Below the pieces are notes generated by a model. The model worked only from the letters and a program-made list of their open reading frames with translations. It did not search any database and was not told the DNA's origin. Of a DNA stretch of 64,000 bases, positions 1-12,300 are shown in pieces (position 1 is the first letter of the stretch; each line of letters opens with the position of its first letter). This stretch comes from Vermamoeba vermiformis (Eukaryota; Tubulinea; Echinamoebida): assembly GCA_045837725.1 (NCBI GenBank), contig JBEWZL010000253.1, positions 186,001-250,000 of the forward strand. Reading direction: 5' to 3'. The translations under genes were made by a program, and so were the position numbers.

Positions 1-778
1 AATTCAAGCCCAGCTACGGCACCACACTCGTCACGGCCTGGGCCGAGGTGCACGGCTTTCCGATCGGCATCATCGCTAACAACGGGGTAAGTGGCGGGTG
101 TCGCGGTGGTGGTGCTATTTATAGCTGCAGACTGACACGCGTCACAGGTGATCTTCCCCGACACGGCGAACAAGGCCACGCAGTTCATCGAGATCTGCGA
201 GCGCCGCGTGATTCCGCTGCTGTATCTGCACAACATCACGGGGTTCATGGTGGGCAAGAAGTACGAGCACGAGGGCATCATCAAGCACGGCAGCAAGATG
301 ATCAACGCCGTCTCCAACTGCGAGCTGCCAGCGATCAGCATCATCATGGGGGCCTCGTACGGTGCAGGCAATTACGCCATGTGCGGCAGAGCTTACAACC
401 CGCGCTTCTTGTTCACGTGGCCCAACTCCAAGGTCGCAGTCATGGGTACGTAGCTGCAGTCACGTGCTGCACACTGCACATTATTGACACGTGTTATTTG
501 CAGGTTCGGATCAGCTGGCAGGTGTGATGGTGACCATTCAGCGCGATGCAGCGGAGAAGTCAGGCCGCAAGTTCAATGAAGAGGCTGCAGCACAGATGAG
601 CAAGATGTTCAAAGACAAAGTGGACAGTGAGACCACAGCCTATTACTGCACGAGCAGAATGATCGATGACGGCATTGTTGATCCACGTCAGACACGTGAC
701 ATCTTGGGTCTGTGCTTGTCGGTCATTTACACCAATGAGATCAAGCCGAGCGGCAGATATGGTCTGCATCGCATGTAG
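1..778 (+). CDS. MCCC2: Methylcrotonoyl-CoA carboxylase beta chain, C-terminal part (5' truncated by window)
   Basis: Carboxyltransferase subunit of mitochondrial 3-methylcrotonyl-CoA carboxylase, in leucine breakdown. Three exons are visible: 1-86, 148-445 and 504-778, joined by GT-AG introns. The reading frame is already open at base 3. The protein contains the typical C-terminal carboxyltransferase segments [25 protein letters not shown], the [16 protein letters not shown] oxyanion-hole region and the end motif DILGLCLS. It stops at TAG 776-778. The N-terminal carboxyltransferase half and any targeting peptide lie outside the window. Both introns carry the dispersed palindrome: TGACACGCGTCA at 133 and TGACACGTGTTA at 485. 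The first intron also holds CTATTTATAG at 115. The family assignment is firm because sequence similarity is strong and continuous across all three exons. Confidence 0.95.
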
Positions 779-820
779 TTATCTGTATAGTAGTGTGTTT
801 GGAGCTAAGCTTGTGTTGGA

Positions 821-826
821 AATAAA
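821..826 (+). terminator. Poly(A) signal AATAAA of the MCCC2 gene
   Basis: A canonical AATAAA lies 43 bases after the MCCC2 stop codon, followed by T-rich sequence near 855. It is the most likely 3'-end signal for this transcript. Confidence 0.6.
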
Positions 827-883
827 GACAGAGTTCAAACAGTATGAAATTCTAGTCTTTTAGTTGTTTTCATGAGCTGAGAA

Positions 884-1150
884 ACTATGCTGCCTGCTGC
901 TGACGTGCTGTCCATTGGATGAATCCAGGCTCCACCATATGCCATCCATGGAGGTTCTTCTCAACAACATAGTAATTTCTTCTTGGTGGCCATTGAAATA
1001 CTGCAATTTTTGGTGGCACTCTTGAGATTCTTGGGGTATCAGGAGGGTTTTTGGATCGCTGAAAGAAGAATGGTATGAAGATTTTGAGCCTGTCCATGAC
1101 TGCACCAGCGACCCAAGCTACTGTGGCATTAGAAGGCTTTGGGCTAAACG
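884..1150 (-). CDS. Possible C-terminal exon of an unrecognised gene
   Basis: On the minus strand an open frame runs from about 1150 to a TAG near 887 and reads like protein. Its end contains FQWPPRRNYYVVEKNLHGW, followed by EPGFIQWTARQQQAA. Upstream it continues with NATVAWVAGAVMDRLKIFIPFFFQRSKNP in pieces compatible with an acceptor TTTCAG near 1157 or near 1068. I do not recognise the family and found no convincing first exon in the AT-rich sequence further upstream. It may be the last exon of a gene converging on MCCC2, or a chance open frame. The case for coding rests only on amino-acid composition. Confidence 0.25.
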
Positions 1151-2736
1151 CGAGAGGCTGAAAATGGCAATGTTCTGTAAAGAACTTAAGTACTAGAACT
1201 TTGTTCTATTGGCTGCAATACCATTGAAACTTTGGAATCACCTAGATCTATCACTATCTAACAAGAAAATATAAGTAATCATCAAAAATATTGTAGTGGC
1301 AGCAATTTGTAAATTTTCAGCATTAAGTATGAACCCACCCACCAGCACATGTTTGGTACAACACAACTATACGTATTTTATGCAACCCTGAACTTTGGCT
1401 ACAATGCATTGTCACCTGCCTATGAAAAAAAAATTGAATCATCTATACTTTTTTATGTTGTAACTTTGTCCAGTAGGGTGGCAAACCTTGTTATAATGAA
1501 AGGATATGCTTAATCATATACTTGGCATATAGAAATCTTGTTAAAATCTTCATACTATATGATGTATGGTCGGCGGACATGTGGTCCGTGGTGGACGTCC
1601 AATTTTTGCCGGACAGGCGTCCGCCAAATGTACGTGGCATAGAAATCTTATTACAGTCCATATGATGTATGGTTGGCAGATGTTTGGTCAGTGGTTGTAA
1701 TTACAAGCCGGACATGTCTGGGCTGGCATTTTGGCCTTGCCTCACAACAATTGGCCATCCTCCAGTGGGTTTGAATGGACAGCGTTCAGTTTAGGGTTAG
1801 GTGCCAATGAACGGAATAACCCAATTCTGCAGTTATGAACGCAATTGGAAATCTTTCAGCGGTGTTGGAACTGATCAGTTCTTCACAGAACATTTTTGTA
1901 CGGCCAGGATTCTGACAATGAAAACATGAAACTTCAACGAACTCATGATTAAACGTCAGGATTAGCCTTTCCAATATGCTCAAATGGGGTCAGAGGTCAG
2001 CTAGCATATGGTGAGCGGACGTCTGCCTTGGACAGGGTGTCTGCTGACCTTAGGTTTTCTTTGACAGTTGCAGCAATGTATAGATTATTGTATTATTGAA
2101 TATTTCTGCTACAACCACGTATCTGCGAGTCTTGGACTTAAGGAAGCTGGAAAAAGTGCACTCATCTCAGAACTTATCATCTGAAGGCCTCCCTGCTCCA
2201 AAAGGTTACAAATGACTACAATTAGTAGCGTGTGATAATCGAGAACGTCGTTACAGTGAACTTGAAATCTGGTGTGGAGAATCCCGGCACAAAAAGGCAG
2301 CCAGGTGCTGGATACACAATATTTTGATTAAGGACTGAAATTCTTTTCTTAGGTGCTGCCTTGGTTTGAAGGGGTGGCCTGAAGAAGGTGGTGGAGCGAT
2401 GTTAGCGACTGACTAAGAACATTCCGTTTGGGCGCGGTTGCAACAGCGCAGAGGAGCACAATGCCATTCCAATGAACTATTTGCTGCAGGACTATTGAGC
2501 CCAAGCGAAATGCCAAGATCAGAAGTGACGGCAGTTTGGCTGGAAAGTACGGCCAAAAATCTGCCGAAACTGCTTAAGAGTGTCATCTGCGAGCTCCAAC
2601 GAATGCTTTGTAACCATCGATTATGGGATATCATAACATATTCTCTCTATCGTTGTAAATGCGAAGTTCCACAAACGGTCTGATCGCTGATCACGAAAAA
2701 TTTAAATTTTTTTAAAAGGTTTAGGGCTCTTTTTTT
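1151..2736. other. Intergenic stretch without a supported gene
   Basis: Apart from the duplication noted at 1521-1699, this stretch has no open frame that resembles protein. The short overlapping frames at 1786-1983 and 2413-2683 have no recognisable motif and no splice partners. It differs from the rest of the window by lacking the dispersed palindromes. Confidence 0.6.
1521..1699. repeat. Diverged tandem duplication, about 110 bases per unit
   Basis: Two copies can be lined up by eye. Copy one begins near 1521 (GGCATATAGAAATCTTGTTA, then ATGATGTATGGTCGGCGGAC, then GTGGTCCGTGG). Copy two begins near 1634 (GGCATAGAAATCTTATTACA, then ATGATGTATGGTTGGCAGAT, then TTGGTCAGTGG). A weaker third echo, GCATATGGTGAGCGGACGTC, lies near 2004. 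No coding frame or terminal inverted repeat explains it. It could be an old duplicated promoter piece or a fragment of a non-coding mobile element. Confidence 0.5.
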
Positions 2737-2806
2737 ACCCCCCCCCCCGTTGTTTTTCTTTTATTTTTTTTTTTTTTTTTTTTTTGGAAAAGCCCCCCCC
2801 CCAAAA
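2737..2806. repeat. Homopolymer-rich low-complexity tract
   Basis: A run of C bases at about 2740-2749 is followed by a T tract from about 2759 to 2785 and then another C run and an A run. The alternation of long C, T, C and A runs is unusual in this window. It may be real low-complexity promoter sequence upstream of POLR3F or a poorly resolved assembly stretch. Confidence 0.7.
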
Positions 2807-2934
2807 ATAAAAACCCAAATAATCTATCGAAAAGATAAGTCCAGAATTCTTTGCCTCATTTTGTTCCGTGTTGTAATGAAACAACACAAGTGTAAATATA
2901 ATTGTAAATCTTTGTATATTATTATTCATTCATT

Positions 2935-4043
2935 ATGGATCCTCAACGTTTAGCAGAAATCAAAGCTAAATTGCTGGATGAGTGCGATAAACCATCGGTA
3001 AGATCCTTGAAAAAAATTCAATAATTATTCGGCACATTATTTCATATTCCTGAAGCAATATCTGCTATTAAAATAGCGATGAAGGATTATTTATTATTTC
3101 TGTAATATTTATCAGATCTGATCGTTTTAACAGGGCTCAACACAAGCACAACTCGAACAAGCACTGCCAGGTGTATCATTAGAAGAGCTCGCACTAACAC
3201 TGAACGCTGCTCTCAAAGAGAATCGTTTGACGGTGCTCGCCAACGCCAAGGATTCGTTCTACAAAACAGTGCCGCTCGACGAGTTCGAAAAGTAAGTGCC
3301 TATGCCAGGCCTATGCGCGCAACTAACTGAGCTCGCACGCGCAGATTGAAAGGACTGACCCCCGAGCAGCTGGTCGTGTACAGACTGGTCGAGCAAGTGC
3401 AGCGCGAGGGGATCTGGGCCAAACACTTGCGCGCCAAGAGCAGCTTGCCGCAGCCCTCGTTCTTGAAGGCGATCAAAGTGCTGGAGAGCAAGAAGTTGAT
3501 CAAGGCCTTCAAGTCCGTGACGGCCAAGAACAAGCGGTACTACATCCAGTACAACCTCGAGCCCGCGAGTCAGCACATTGGCGACATCTGGTACAATGCC
3601 GATCTCGACTTTGACAGCGAGTTCGTGGAGGTGATCACGCGCCAGTGCTATCAGTTCATACAGCACAAGGGCTACGCGTCGCTCGATGACTTGCAGCTGC
3701 ACATCACGCAGAGCGGTATCTCGACGATCGAGATCAAAAAAGAACACATTCAGAAGCTCGTCGACACGCTCGAGTACGACGGCAAGGTCGAGGCATTCAT
3801 TCCCACCGCCAGGAAATCTCCGCTCGGGGATGGCACGCTCTACCGACCCACGCGCATTCGTGTGCCTGACAATGGCCTCACTGCGACACCGTGTGGCACC
3901 TGTCCGGTACGGGGGAATTACCATATTTGGTCATGTGCACTTTGTACTCACTGCGCTATTTATAGGTGTTCGAACTGTGTTCGGATGACGGAGAAATTTC
4001 ACCAGCCAAATGTATTTATATTGCTGAGTGGCTAGAATTTTGA
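2935..4043 (+). CDS. POLR3F: DNA-directed RNA polymerase III subunit RPC6 (RPC34/POLR3F)
   Basis: Pol III-specific subunit with tandem winged-helix domains; it helps open the promoter and contacts TFIIIB. Exons: 2935-2997, 3134-3291, 3345-3906 and 3966-4043. The start ATG opens MDPQRLAEIKAK. Exon three encodes the winged helices (LKGLTPEQLVVYRLVEQ, then IWAKHLRAKSSLPQPSFLKA and ASLDDLQLHITQSGIS). The protein ends with the family signature TPCGTCPVFELC, then GEISPAKCIYIAEWLEF, whose cysteines bind the iron-sulfur cluster in human and archaeal homologues. Length, near 285 residues, is slightly shorter than human RPC6. The last intron holds CCATATTTGG at 3921, and its acceptor is formed by the palindrome CTATTTATAG at 3956-3965. 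Confidence 0.95.
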
Positions 4044-4149
4044 TTTGTTGATAAAAATAGAATTGCCTAATATAGTAAGTGCATCGCGGCTATCTCAGGG
4101 GTATTTATTCAAAATTGTTTAACTGTACAAAAAAAATAAGCGCAAAGAC

Positions 4150-5716
4150 TTATTTGCTGGTGGAATACACCACTGGTGCTCGCTTAGGATTGGCTGCCAG
4201 TGTTGGTGCAGGATTCGAATTGACAGGTGTCACATTGGATGTCGCACTGTTGTGGAATGGAGTGGACTGATACGACACGACACTCGGTGTGACAGGTGTC
4301 ACATTATTGGACTGCAGAGGTGTAGACTGATACGGCACGACACTCGGTGTGACAGGTGTCATATTCGGTGTCGCACTGAGAGTGGGACTGTTGGTGCGCA
4401 ATTGCACGCTGTTCGAGGTCGGAATCAGCTGGTAATTCGTGCCCGGATCTGCGCGTCGCTTGGTCATGCCAGGGGACAGCGCCACTTTGGGTGCGGAGTC
4501 AGTGGCACTGCGCGGTGGCATGGGTCCGAACATGTCTGGTGTGCGCGGCACGGGGGCAGTCACCACGCCGAGGGGCTGGGTGGGGCCTGTGTTGAGCTGC
4601 TGCGTGCCAGTGTAGGGCAGCACCGAGGGCGCGGCATTGGTCACCGTGCCAGTGTAGGGCAGCACCGAGGGCGCGGCATTGGTCACCGTGCCAGTGTAGG
4701 GCAGCACCGAGGGCGCGACAGAAGGTTGTGGCCGTGGTGTGAGTGCCGAGTGGGATGGACTGGTAGCTGTTCTCCAAGCGACGTTTGGGCGCGAGACTCG
4801 GTGAGCTGGCCGGGCCCGAGCTGAAGTCAGTGCTGAGCGTGGTGGTGCGATACTGCTCGGGATTGATGGCGCGACGTGAACTGCCCAGCTCGAACATCCA
4901 GCCACGTGTCGTGGAGTGGCGCGCATTGGGCCGCACTGTTTGACTCGTCCAGCCTGTGGCACTCGCTGCTTGTCTCTCTGCGGCGTCGTTGTGCTGCGTG
5001 TAGTACTCCTGCACGGGGTACTGTGCAGTGGAGGCGGTGTTAGCGTTCTGCGCGTAGGGCTCAGGCACGGGTTGATACTCGGGGGTGTCGCGCAGATTCG
5101 GTACGCTAAACGGACGTTTGTTGGTGGAGTTTGGTGACGATGAATATAATGCCTTCTTTTGGTTTTCTTCAAGACAAATATGAGCAAGTTATTCTTATCG
5201 CCAGACTGACAAGATCATACAGAAAGAAAAATTGATCAAAAAAAATAATATTGATTTTGGGATTTGTTTGTTGTCTAATCTAGTACAGTCGAGCTGTATG
5301 ATGCGTATTTATGCGAGAGACGTACCATCGGGAGTTAATTGACTGACTGACTCGTCTATAAATTCTACAACATCGCCAAGGTCTTGTACGACTCTCTTTA
5401 ACTAATCAAACTATTAATATGGTGATGCAATATACATGCAGCACATCGGTGAGTACTGAGAGTACAAAGTAGCATCTAGAACATTGGTAAAAATCATTCT
5501 TACCTGCGGGATCTGAGGCCCCTCTTCGAGAGCATATGTTTGCAAAAATGACAATTTCGCTCGCACTTCATGAATAAAGTTCAACCACTGCTTTAAATCA
5601 AATCTGTATTGTTCCTCAGGGGCAACAAATGGATTGTCTGTAAAATCCAGCTGGTGTTGAGCTTCATCGTGATCGACGTAATTGACGTCGAAATAAGGAG
5701 CAGGTGGAGAACTCAT
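4150..5716 (-). CDS. Unrecognised protein with Pro/Ser/Thr-rich tandem repeats
   Basis: The first exon (5716 to about 5505) reads MSSPPAPYFDVNYVDHDEA and continues through a possibly helical stretch RFDLKQWLNFIHEVRAKLSF. A short exon near 5325-5401 gives LKRVVQDLGDVVEFIDESVS. A long last exon runs from near 5165 to the stop at 4150. The early part (DLGDVVEFIDESVSQL) could form a coiled coil; the rest is low-complexity, with repeats PSVLPYTGTVTNAA and TPVTPSVVPYQSTP. In the last exon the sensible frame changes near 4740-4760 with no splice signals there. This suggests a single-base indel, either a sequencing error or a real lesion. I see no known domain. It may be an adaptor or scaffold protein, but the function is unknown. 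Confidence 0.6.
4267..4365. repeat. Two 60-base tandem units inside a coding exon, each with TGACAGGTGTCA
   Basis: The units start near 4267 and 4327 and differ at only a few positions. Each contains ACGACACTCGGTGTGACAGG, so the dispersed 12-base palindrome occurs at 4290-4301 and 4350-4361. A third copy of the palindrome stands at 4221-4232 in the same exon. On the coding (minus) strand the units encode TPVTPSVVPYQSTP-like peptides. Confidence 0.85.
4604..4717. repeat. 42-base tandem repeat, 2.7 copies, in a coding exon
   Basis: Units begin at 4604, 4646 and 4688. The first two are identical and the third is partial. They encode a 14-residue unit, APSVLPYTGTVTNA, on the minus strand. Being a multiple of three and perfectly conserved, the array looks recently expanded. 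Confidence 0.9.
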
Positions 5717-6180
5717 AATCGTGGTGCTGTGGATCCAAAAAGTGCGTGCAGTGACTTCGAGGAATGAAAACAAAAAAGTAACGTGTCAAGATGTCAAAAT
5801 CGTCTCCGCGTGACATTCGGTTGGGAAGACTCTGAGAAAATGTCCAACTTCTGGAATTGCGCAAATACGAATGGGACTTCTGTTCACTATGCCTGGCTCA
5901 ATTTAGGCCGCGTTTGAGAACATATTTGGCGCAAGATCCGATTTGAAAGGAAATTTAATTTATTGCTTGGCAATTTCGATAGTTGTCGGCACCGACAATG
6001 TACAAATATGGCCACGAGAGTATTAAACAACTAGCTGACACTAATCTAACGAATGTAATGCAACCAGATTCTTAGTGAATCAATTCACATAATTAATTTA
6101 ATTTTAATTTAATTGATATTACTAGCAATATTATTAAGTGCCTATTCACTGAAACCTGACCATTCAACAAGCGCAGTTCG

Positions 6181-8409
6181 TTAATAGGAGAATATCTGGC
6201 CCCACCACTGATTCACAATCACATACAGCCCATTCGTGCGCAAATCCTTCGCCGAACGATAATACGTGATGCCTAAATATGGTCAATAAACACGCCTCCA
6301 CGCAGTACTCCGCAGCGTACCTGAGAAGAGTTCCGTGACCGGAATGGTGTCGTTGCCATTGACAGGTGTCGCATCACTCAAGATGACACGTCCCTCGCCC
6401 TGCGTGTCGCTGTAGTTCAGCACCACCACGCGCTTGTGTGCACTCGAGCTCCAGGTCCACGCCATCAAGCGCCACGCCGTGCTGGCACCAAACACGTTCT
6501 GATACCGCCACTGTCCTTGGAACACCTCGTGCGCGGTGATGGCCGTCAACTGCGCGTACATCTGTTGCACGGCACTCACGGCACTCTCGGGGGCTGCGCG
6601 TCTGTGGGGGGCACCTGTCAGTGTCACGTGTCACAGAGGGGTGCATTACCTTAAATGGACATCGAGTTTGTTGTGATAGCCCTCGCGCTGGCCCTGGAAG
6701 TAGAAGCGCATGCCTGGCAGCGTCATGGTCACCAGGGCTGCTGCGTCTGCGCGCCAGTTACTGCCAAAAAAGGAAGCGGCACGTGGCTCATCATGATTCT
6801 CCACAACTAGCTCGGAGATTAGTGCTATTTTTAGCTTTGCCAGTGACTTACAGCGCGCAGTGTGGTGGTGGTAGTCGATGGACAGGCCGGAGATGTAGCC
6901 GCGAATGTCATCGAGATTGCCTGCTGCCAAGCGATCGTACCTGCAAAGATGATGACACATGTCAAATAATTTGCTGCATGCAGTGACAGGTGTCACTTAC
7001 AGTGTCTTGTCGTAGGTGAAGTCAAAGCCATTGTTTTGCAACTCTTGCTATAAATGGGTATGGATTAGCGGACATTGCCTAATTAGGACAAGAAGCGTAC
7101 CGTCCAAGGATCGTAGACCTCCGCGAGAAATTTCACTTGCGGATACTGTTGCTTGACCTGCTGAATGGCACTGCGCCAGAACTCGCTGCTGGGCTGCGCA
7201 TAGCCCCAAGTGCCGAGTGTCCAGGCCCAGTTCGTGCTGATCTGCGAGTTGAGCAACAAGAACGCCATGTCGCAGCGAATGTAGTCTGCAAAGGATGCTA
7301 TTTTTAGCAGCACGTTGACTTGGTGCTTCACGAAATCAGGACTAAAGATGGTGTGAGTTACTCCGCTGATCTATTTTTAGCTACGTACTTCCAGTAGTTG
7401 AACTGTGCAGTGTCCCTAGTGAAATTTCACAGTCAGCGCGTGTTTCAAACATCAGTCACGTGATGTACAGCAAGTTACGTACGTCCAAGGCTGGCCCCAA
7501 CCAGGGCTGCCGAATGCAATGCCATTGGGCAAGTACTTGTTCGCGTCGTACGGCGGATTGGTGCCACGTGGTGCGCGCACGTACCTGCAAATGACACGTG
7601 TCAAATAATCGTACCTCCTCAAAGCCACAGCTTACCACTCCAAGTGCTGCGTCCAGTTGGAGTCGACAGCGGAGTGATTGGGCACAAAGTCGAGCATCAG
7701 CTGCAGTCCCACGCCGTGCAATGTCGTGCGCAGGCTGCTCAGATCTGCGTCGCTGCCCAACTCGCTGTTCGTCGTGTACTCGGTCACTGCGTAGGGGGAG
7801 CCTGCGCCTCTGTTAGCACATATAGTAATATAATATGTAATAATGATTAGGGAGGCAGTTTCAAGTACCGATAATGAGTAGGGAGGCATACCGATAATGT
7901 CAGCCATGGTGTAGCCTGGCAAGATCTGCGCGTAGGATTGCAACAAGCCTGGATCAGTGCGATCATGATTGAGTCCGTACTTGCCTATTAATACGTATCA
8001 TGAATCAATTACGAGTACTACAAGTAGGGTCCAGTCGTTGCACTGCGACAAACTAAGGTGTAACCATTTAATTTCCGCCTAGTGCAATCAACTTGGTCTG
8101 AAATTGCATGGGAATAGCACTAACAACGCATTTGAAAATTAAATACTACTAACCAAGCTGCCAGACACCCATCATCCACACAACGTCAAATCCAGAGCTC
8201 TTGATCGCTTTGAACTCTTGAAGGGGAATGTCTCTGAGACGCGAGATATTATAGCCATATTTTTGCGACAGTCCGTACAGCCAAGGACGAGTCGATATCT
8301 CGAACATGAGTGGGAACCGCACTGAGCCAGATTGACTTGCCTTGCTTGTCACTTGCACCGCGAGAAATGCCACAGCTAATAAGACGAGCACAGCTTTCAA
8401 GGTGTTCAT
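6181..8409 (-). CDS. Secreted alpha-amylase family (GH13) glycosyl hydrolase
   Basis: Predicted secreted enzyme that cleaves alpha-1,4 glucan. It starts at ATG 8407-8409 with a signal peptide (MNTLKAVLVLLAVAFLAVQV). The coding sequence is split into about ten exons by short introns. The GH13 conserved regions are present in order: DFVPNHS (region I), DYIRCDMAF with the nucleophile Asp (region II), FLAEVYDPW with the acid/base Glu (region III) and FVENHDEPR (region IV). The gene ends with a C-terminal beta-sheet part that includes KRVVVLNYS. The start RFPLMFEISTRPWLY followed by GFDVVWMMGVWQLG resembles bacterial-type GH13 members. An old transfer is therefore possible, although the introns show long residence. 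Introns carry TGACACGTGTCA (7592), TGACAGGTGTCA (6984), TGACACATGTCA (6953), three CTATTTTTAG copies (6835, 7298, 7371) and CCTAATTAGG (7078). Confidence 0.92.
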
Positions 8410-9358
8410 ATTTGTCACCGCTAGTGTCGTGCTTCAATGCTGATCAGATTCTAGAATGAATTGTTCAGCAGACATTTCAAAGTAGTTCTCTACCAGGGCC
8501 AGAAGTGCGTCCTACCGTGCTCATTGGACGGCCAAGAAATAGGTGTAATCCCCTTGCTAACTGCGTACCACCTCTCGAAATGCAGCACTGTCGTTTCAAT
8601 ATTGACTAATAGTGGATACTTAAGTCTGCAGCATTCGACTATTATAGAGGCTAGCAAACCTAAGCTGATCCAGCCAATTAATTCGAACCAGTTCTTCCTC
8701 ATTCGGCATCGGCCCGATAATTTTTGTTTATCCAACCATATTAGGCAACGCTCGGCCATTAATTCGGAAATTCTTCTCGCTCTCCCGCACAACATTCAAT
8801 AACACGAACACAACGGCTAGCAAGTAGCTCAATTCTAGTGGGGTTCAATCGACATATACCGCACCCCCGCCGTGGAACTTACAGCTGCAGCTCAATAATT
8901 ACAACCGCAGCAAAGATCTTCTTTAACAACTGTTAGCGTAGAATACTTTAACAGTGTGCTTAAAATAATCGCTTGGTATTTATCCTCAGACGGCAAGTTC
9001 ACCGAGTGAACAGATGAAGCCAGAAATTTTCAAGGTAAGAGTTCATGTCACCCTCGAAGATTACACGACCTACGATTCATTCTAAATTGTACATTGTTGT
9101 ACCGCAAGATCTGCATTTTTTTTTTTTTTTTGTGCAACTTACAAGTATTTTTTGTGCAAGAAAAAAAATTCACAAAACAGAAGTGCTTTTCGCCGTGATG
9201 TAACGTCAATTCAGTATTTCGTTCTTGACTAGCACCACGACTGTACATATTTGTATTAATAGTCCCTCGTTGCAGGATTTTCCAAGCACATCTGGAAACT
9301 GTCAACAAGCTGTAAAATAGTTTAATTGGACTTAAGGGAAGTCGACGACAAAACTGAA
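8410..9358. other. Divergent intergenic region between the amylase and the JmjC gene
   Basis: It contains overlapping open frames on both strands at about 8461-8802, neither with a recognisable motif. There is a T tract near 9118-9131 and one CCATATTAGG followed by CAA at 8736. It probably holds the 5' regions of the two flanking genes. I support no gene here. Confidence 0.5.
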
Positions 9359-12300
9359 ATGGCCGATGTTAATAAAGAAGATAGAATACTGCAATATATT
9401 GGCACGAATAATCTTAAATGGGCCAGACAAGTGGATCGCAGTCAATTTTCAATTGAATATTACAACAGCGCCGTAATTGAAGAGCAAGTACCGATAGTAG
9501 TACGAGGGGTGGGTCATGCATTGGGTGCGGACAGAGAACGATTCAGTATCGCGTGGATGAAACAAAATATGGGCCAACAATTGATCGAAGTGCGAGATGT
9601 CACAAACAAGTCAGCTGATAATTGGAGCTTACAAACCTTTGTAGATTACACATCGAGGTAGGCGAGCAAGTTTTATAGAATTAAATTTAATTATGCGGTG
9701 TTTCCCACGCGGAATCCATTCTTTATGTTAAATAACTGACACTTTGACGCGTCGATAATTATCGCCACTCTCCAATCGTGCGCGGAAGTGTCTTATAATT
9801 AGATTCTGATCATTACAAGTACCAGCAAATTTATGAAAATCTTTGGGTCTAACGCCAAAATCTTTGAATAAATTTTGGTTTTTTGGACATCTCCGCAAAT
9901 CCGATCCAACGCTTTTTTGAACAACCGGTACTAGGACCTAGTTGTTATCAAGCAACGGTTCGTTTGTCCCATTGTTAATAATTTACCGATATGTCAGGTG
10001 TATTTACAATCTTTGTGCTATTTTTGGCCCTCAGGGGGCACGCAATTACACAGTGTTTTGGAATTACGATGGTTGCATAATTACTAATAATTGTCTCTAT
10101 ATAGCAATGACCCGTCCAAGGCATTTATTGGTCGATATCACGGCTGTCCTGAGAGCTGGGCCCAATCTCTCGTTCAACACGTGCCTGTCTGTCCCCTTCA
10201 AGGCGGAGATCTATTTGCCGACTTGCCAGAGTACGTATCTATATTTAGGACACCCTATTCGCGTTGTTCGCACTGCATTTGCGTCTCAATTCGTACAATG
10301 CGCAGAACCCGATCGAATTTACGTCAATTACTATGAACTTGCTGCGAAAATCAAAATTTTACTCGCAAAGATACAAAAAACAAAATGATATGAATTTATG
10401 TTTGTAAAAGCAATGTAATTGGTCATTAATTGTTTCAGAAACAGATCGAAATCCAGTTTTTGAAATTTTTAATCAAGAGGACACAATCAAATTAACTTCT
10501 AAATATAGACATCTACGCGCAGTCACTGTTGGATGCGATATTGAGCCAGAAGAGAGTCGCAGCTGCTTTCAGAACGCATGGTGTGGCGCGCTAATGCACT
10601 CGTTGATGATCCACGGCGAACAAGGCGCAGCGAGCTATTGGTTCATCATTCGCGTAAGTACAACGATTCGGCGTACATATATTGCAAATGGAACATTATT
10701 TGAACATTTGATCGTACCTTATCGGAGAGATCCGACAATTTAGATCCGCTCGGAAACTTCCTTATATGGAAAAATCAGAAAACCTATTAATTATATATGC
10801 AGCCTTCTGAGCGAGTTAAAGCTGAGAAAGCTATCAAATCACGTGGTCAGCTGCTCGTTCATGAAATGCCCTGGGTCGAGGTGTCTGAAATGACGCAATC
10901 TCCGTTCGAGATTGAAGTGATCCGCCAACAAGAAGGAGATCTGGTGCTGTTGCCCGCAGACAGCTACTATCAAACACTCACACTGCGCGGTCGTGCTGTC
11001 AAGGCGTGGTGGCACCGTGTCACTCCCAGCACCGTGCGCACATCGTTGCAAAGTTTGCACGTGATGCACAAGTTCTGCAGACCTGAGAAGTATCGGTAAG
11101 TGTTGTGCAGCACGCTGTTTGACACGTGTCACAAACTGACCCCAATGCAGTGTCAAGACGATGGCCTTTTTTGGACTGAATGCGCGCACGGAGCGGATCT
11201 TGAGTGGCAGCAACACGAGTGCGCACTTGAATGCCCTGGTGCGCGAGTGTCACGAACTGACGCAGCTGATTGAAGTGGTGAATGAACACTGCTCGGAGGA
11301 GTGGATCAGCGCCGATCACGTGACTGGACTCGTCTTGGAGCCCGTCAAAGTCGTCGAGCAACACACGCACTCGCGCACCTGTGCTTTTTGTGCCGCGGAC
11401 ATTTGGAACAGGTGAGGGCACTGCTATTTTTAGCATTCGTCATTCGGTGTTTGACACGTGTCATTTGCAGATGTTTTCACTGCGCGCGCTGTGCCCCCGT
11501 AGAGTACGACATTTGTTTGCAGTGCGTGGCTGAAGGACGCGGCTGCGTGCACAACACAGAACTCACGCTGCACGAGGCGCTGTCCATGCGACTGTGCAAG
11601 CACGTGATCGATCGATCGAGACTCGCACATCGCGAGCTGTTGGCGCGCATTGAACAGGGGGCTGCAGCTCAGCCCGGTCTGTTCCTCGACCTCGTGCCTA
11701 AATTCCAAATCAAGGTACTCGATTATTTCCATATATAGTAACCATACTGTGCGAAATCTCCTCGCAATAACTGGTGGTGATTCGAATTTATATGAAATTT
11801 AATTCTTCTGACTTGATTGCCAAACGCACCGTTATTTAAAGGACGTTATACCCAGCAGCCATATAGTATCTAAACTTTACCCGAAGATATCGATTTGCAT
11901 TATTCCTAATTTAGACAGATGGGACAAAAAAGATTTTTGGGCTCACAAAATCTTTGCAACATTTAAATCTCCCGTGGCCGCTGATACTGACGCTATTGTT
12001 ACCATCAGATGCCCGACCAATCCGAGCACTCGATTGCCACGGTGGCGTACAGCATGGTGCGACGCTATCACATCGACAAGGACGAGTGGTGCCACCAGTG
12101 CAAGCTGAAGAAACAAGTCGCGTTCATTGTCACCTGTCACAACGGTCGCTGCAGCAAACGATTCTGCGGCTACTGTTTGTGGAACCGCTACTGCCTGCGC
12201 CAAGTGGACATTGAGAAGATGAAGAACTGGAAGGTGCGTCCCTATCTATATCTTTATATCTATATCTATCTCTATACTTGCAGTACTGACTGTCCCCCAG

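Noticed and set aside
4604-4717. CRISPR-like array
   Set aside because: Units are directly adjacent, without unique spacers, and lie in frame inside a coding exon of a eukaryote.
4252-4824. Long plus-strand open frame opposite the repeat-rich minus-strand protein
   Set aside because: It is the complement of a GC-rich tandem array; the minus-strand reading has sensible composition, splice sites and a start.
8461-8802. Overlapping open frames on both strands
   Set aside because: Neither has recognisable motifs or exon structure; treated as intergenic.
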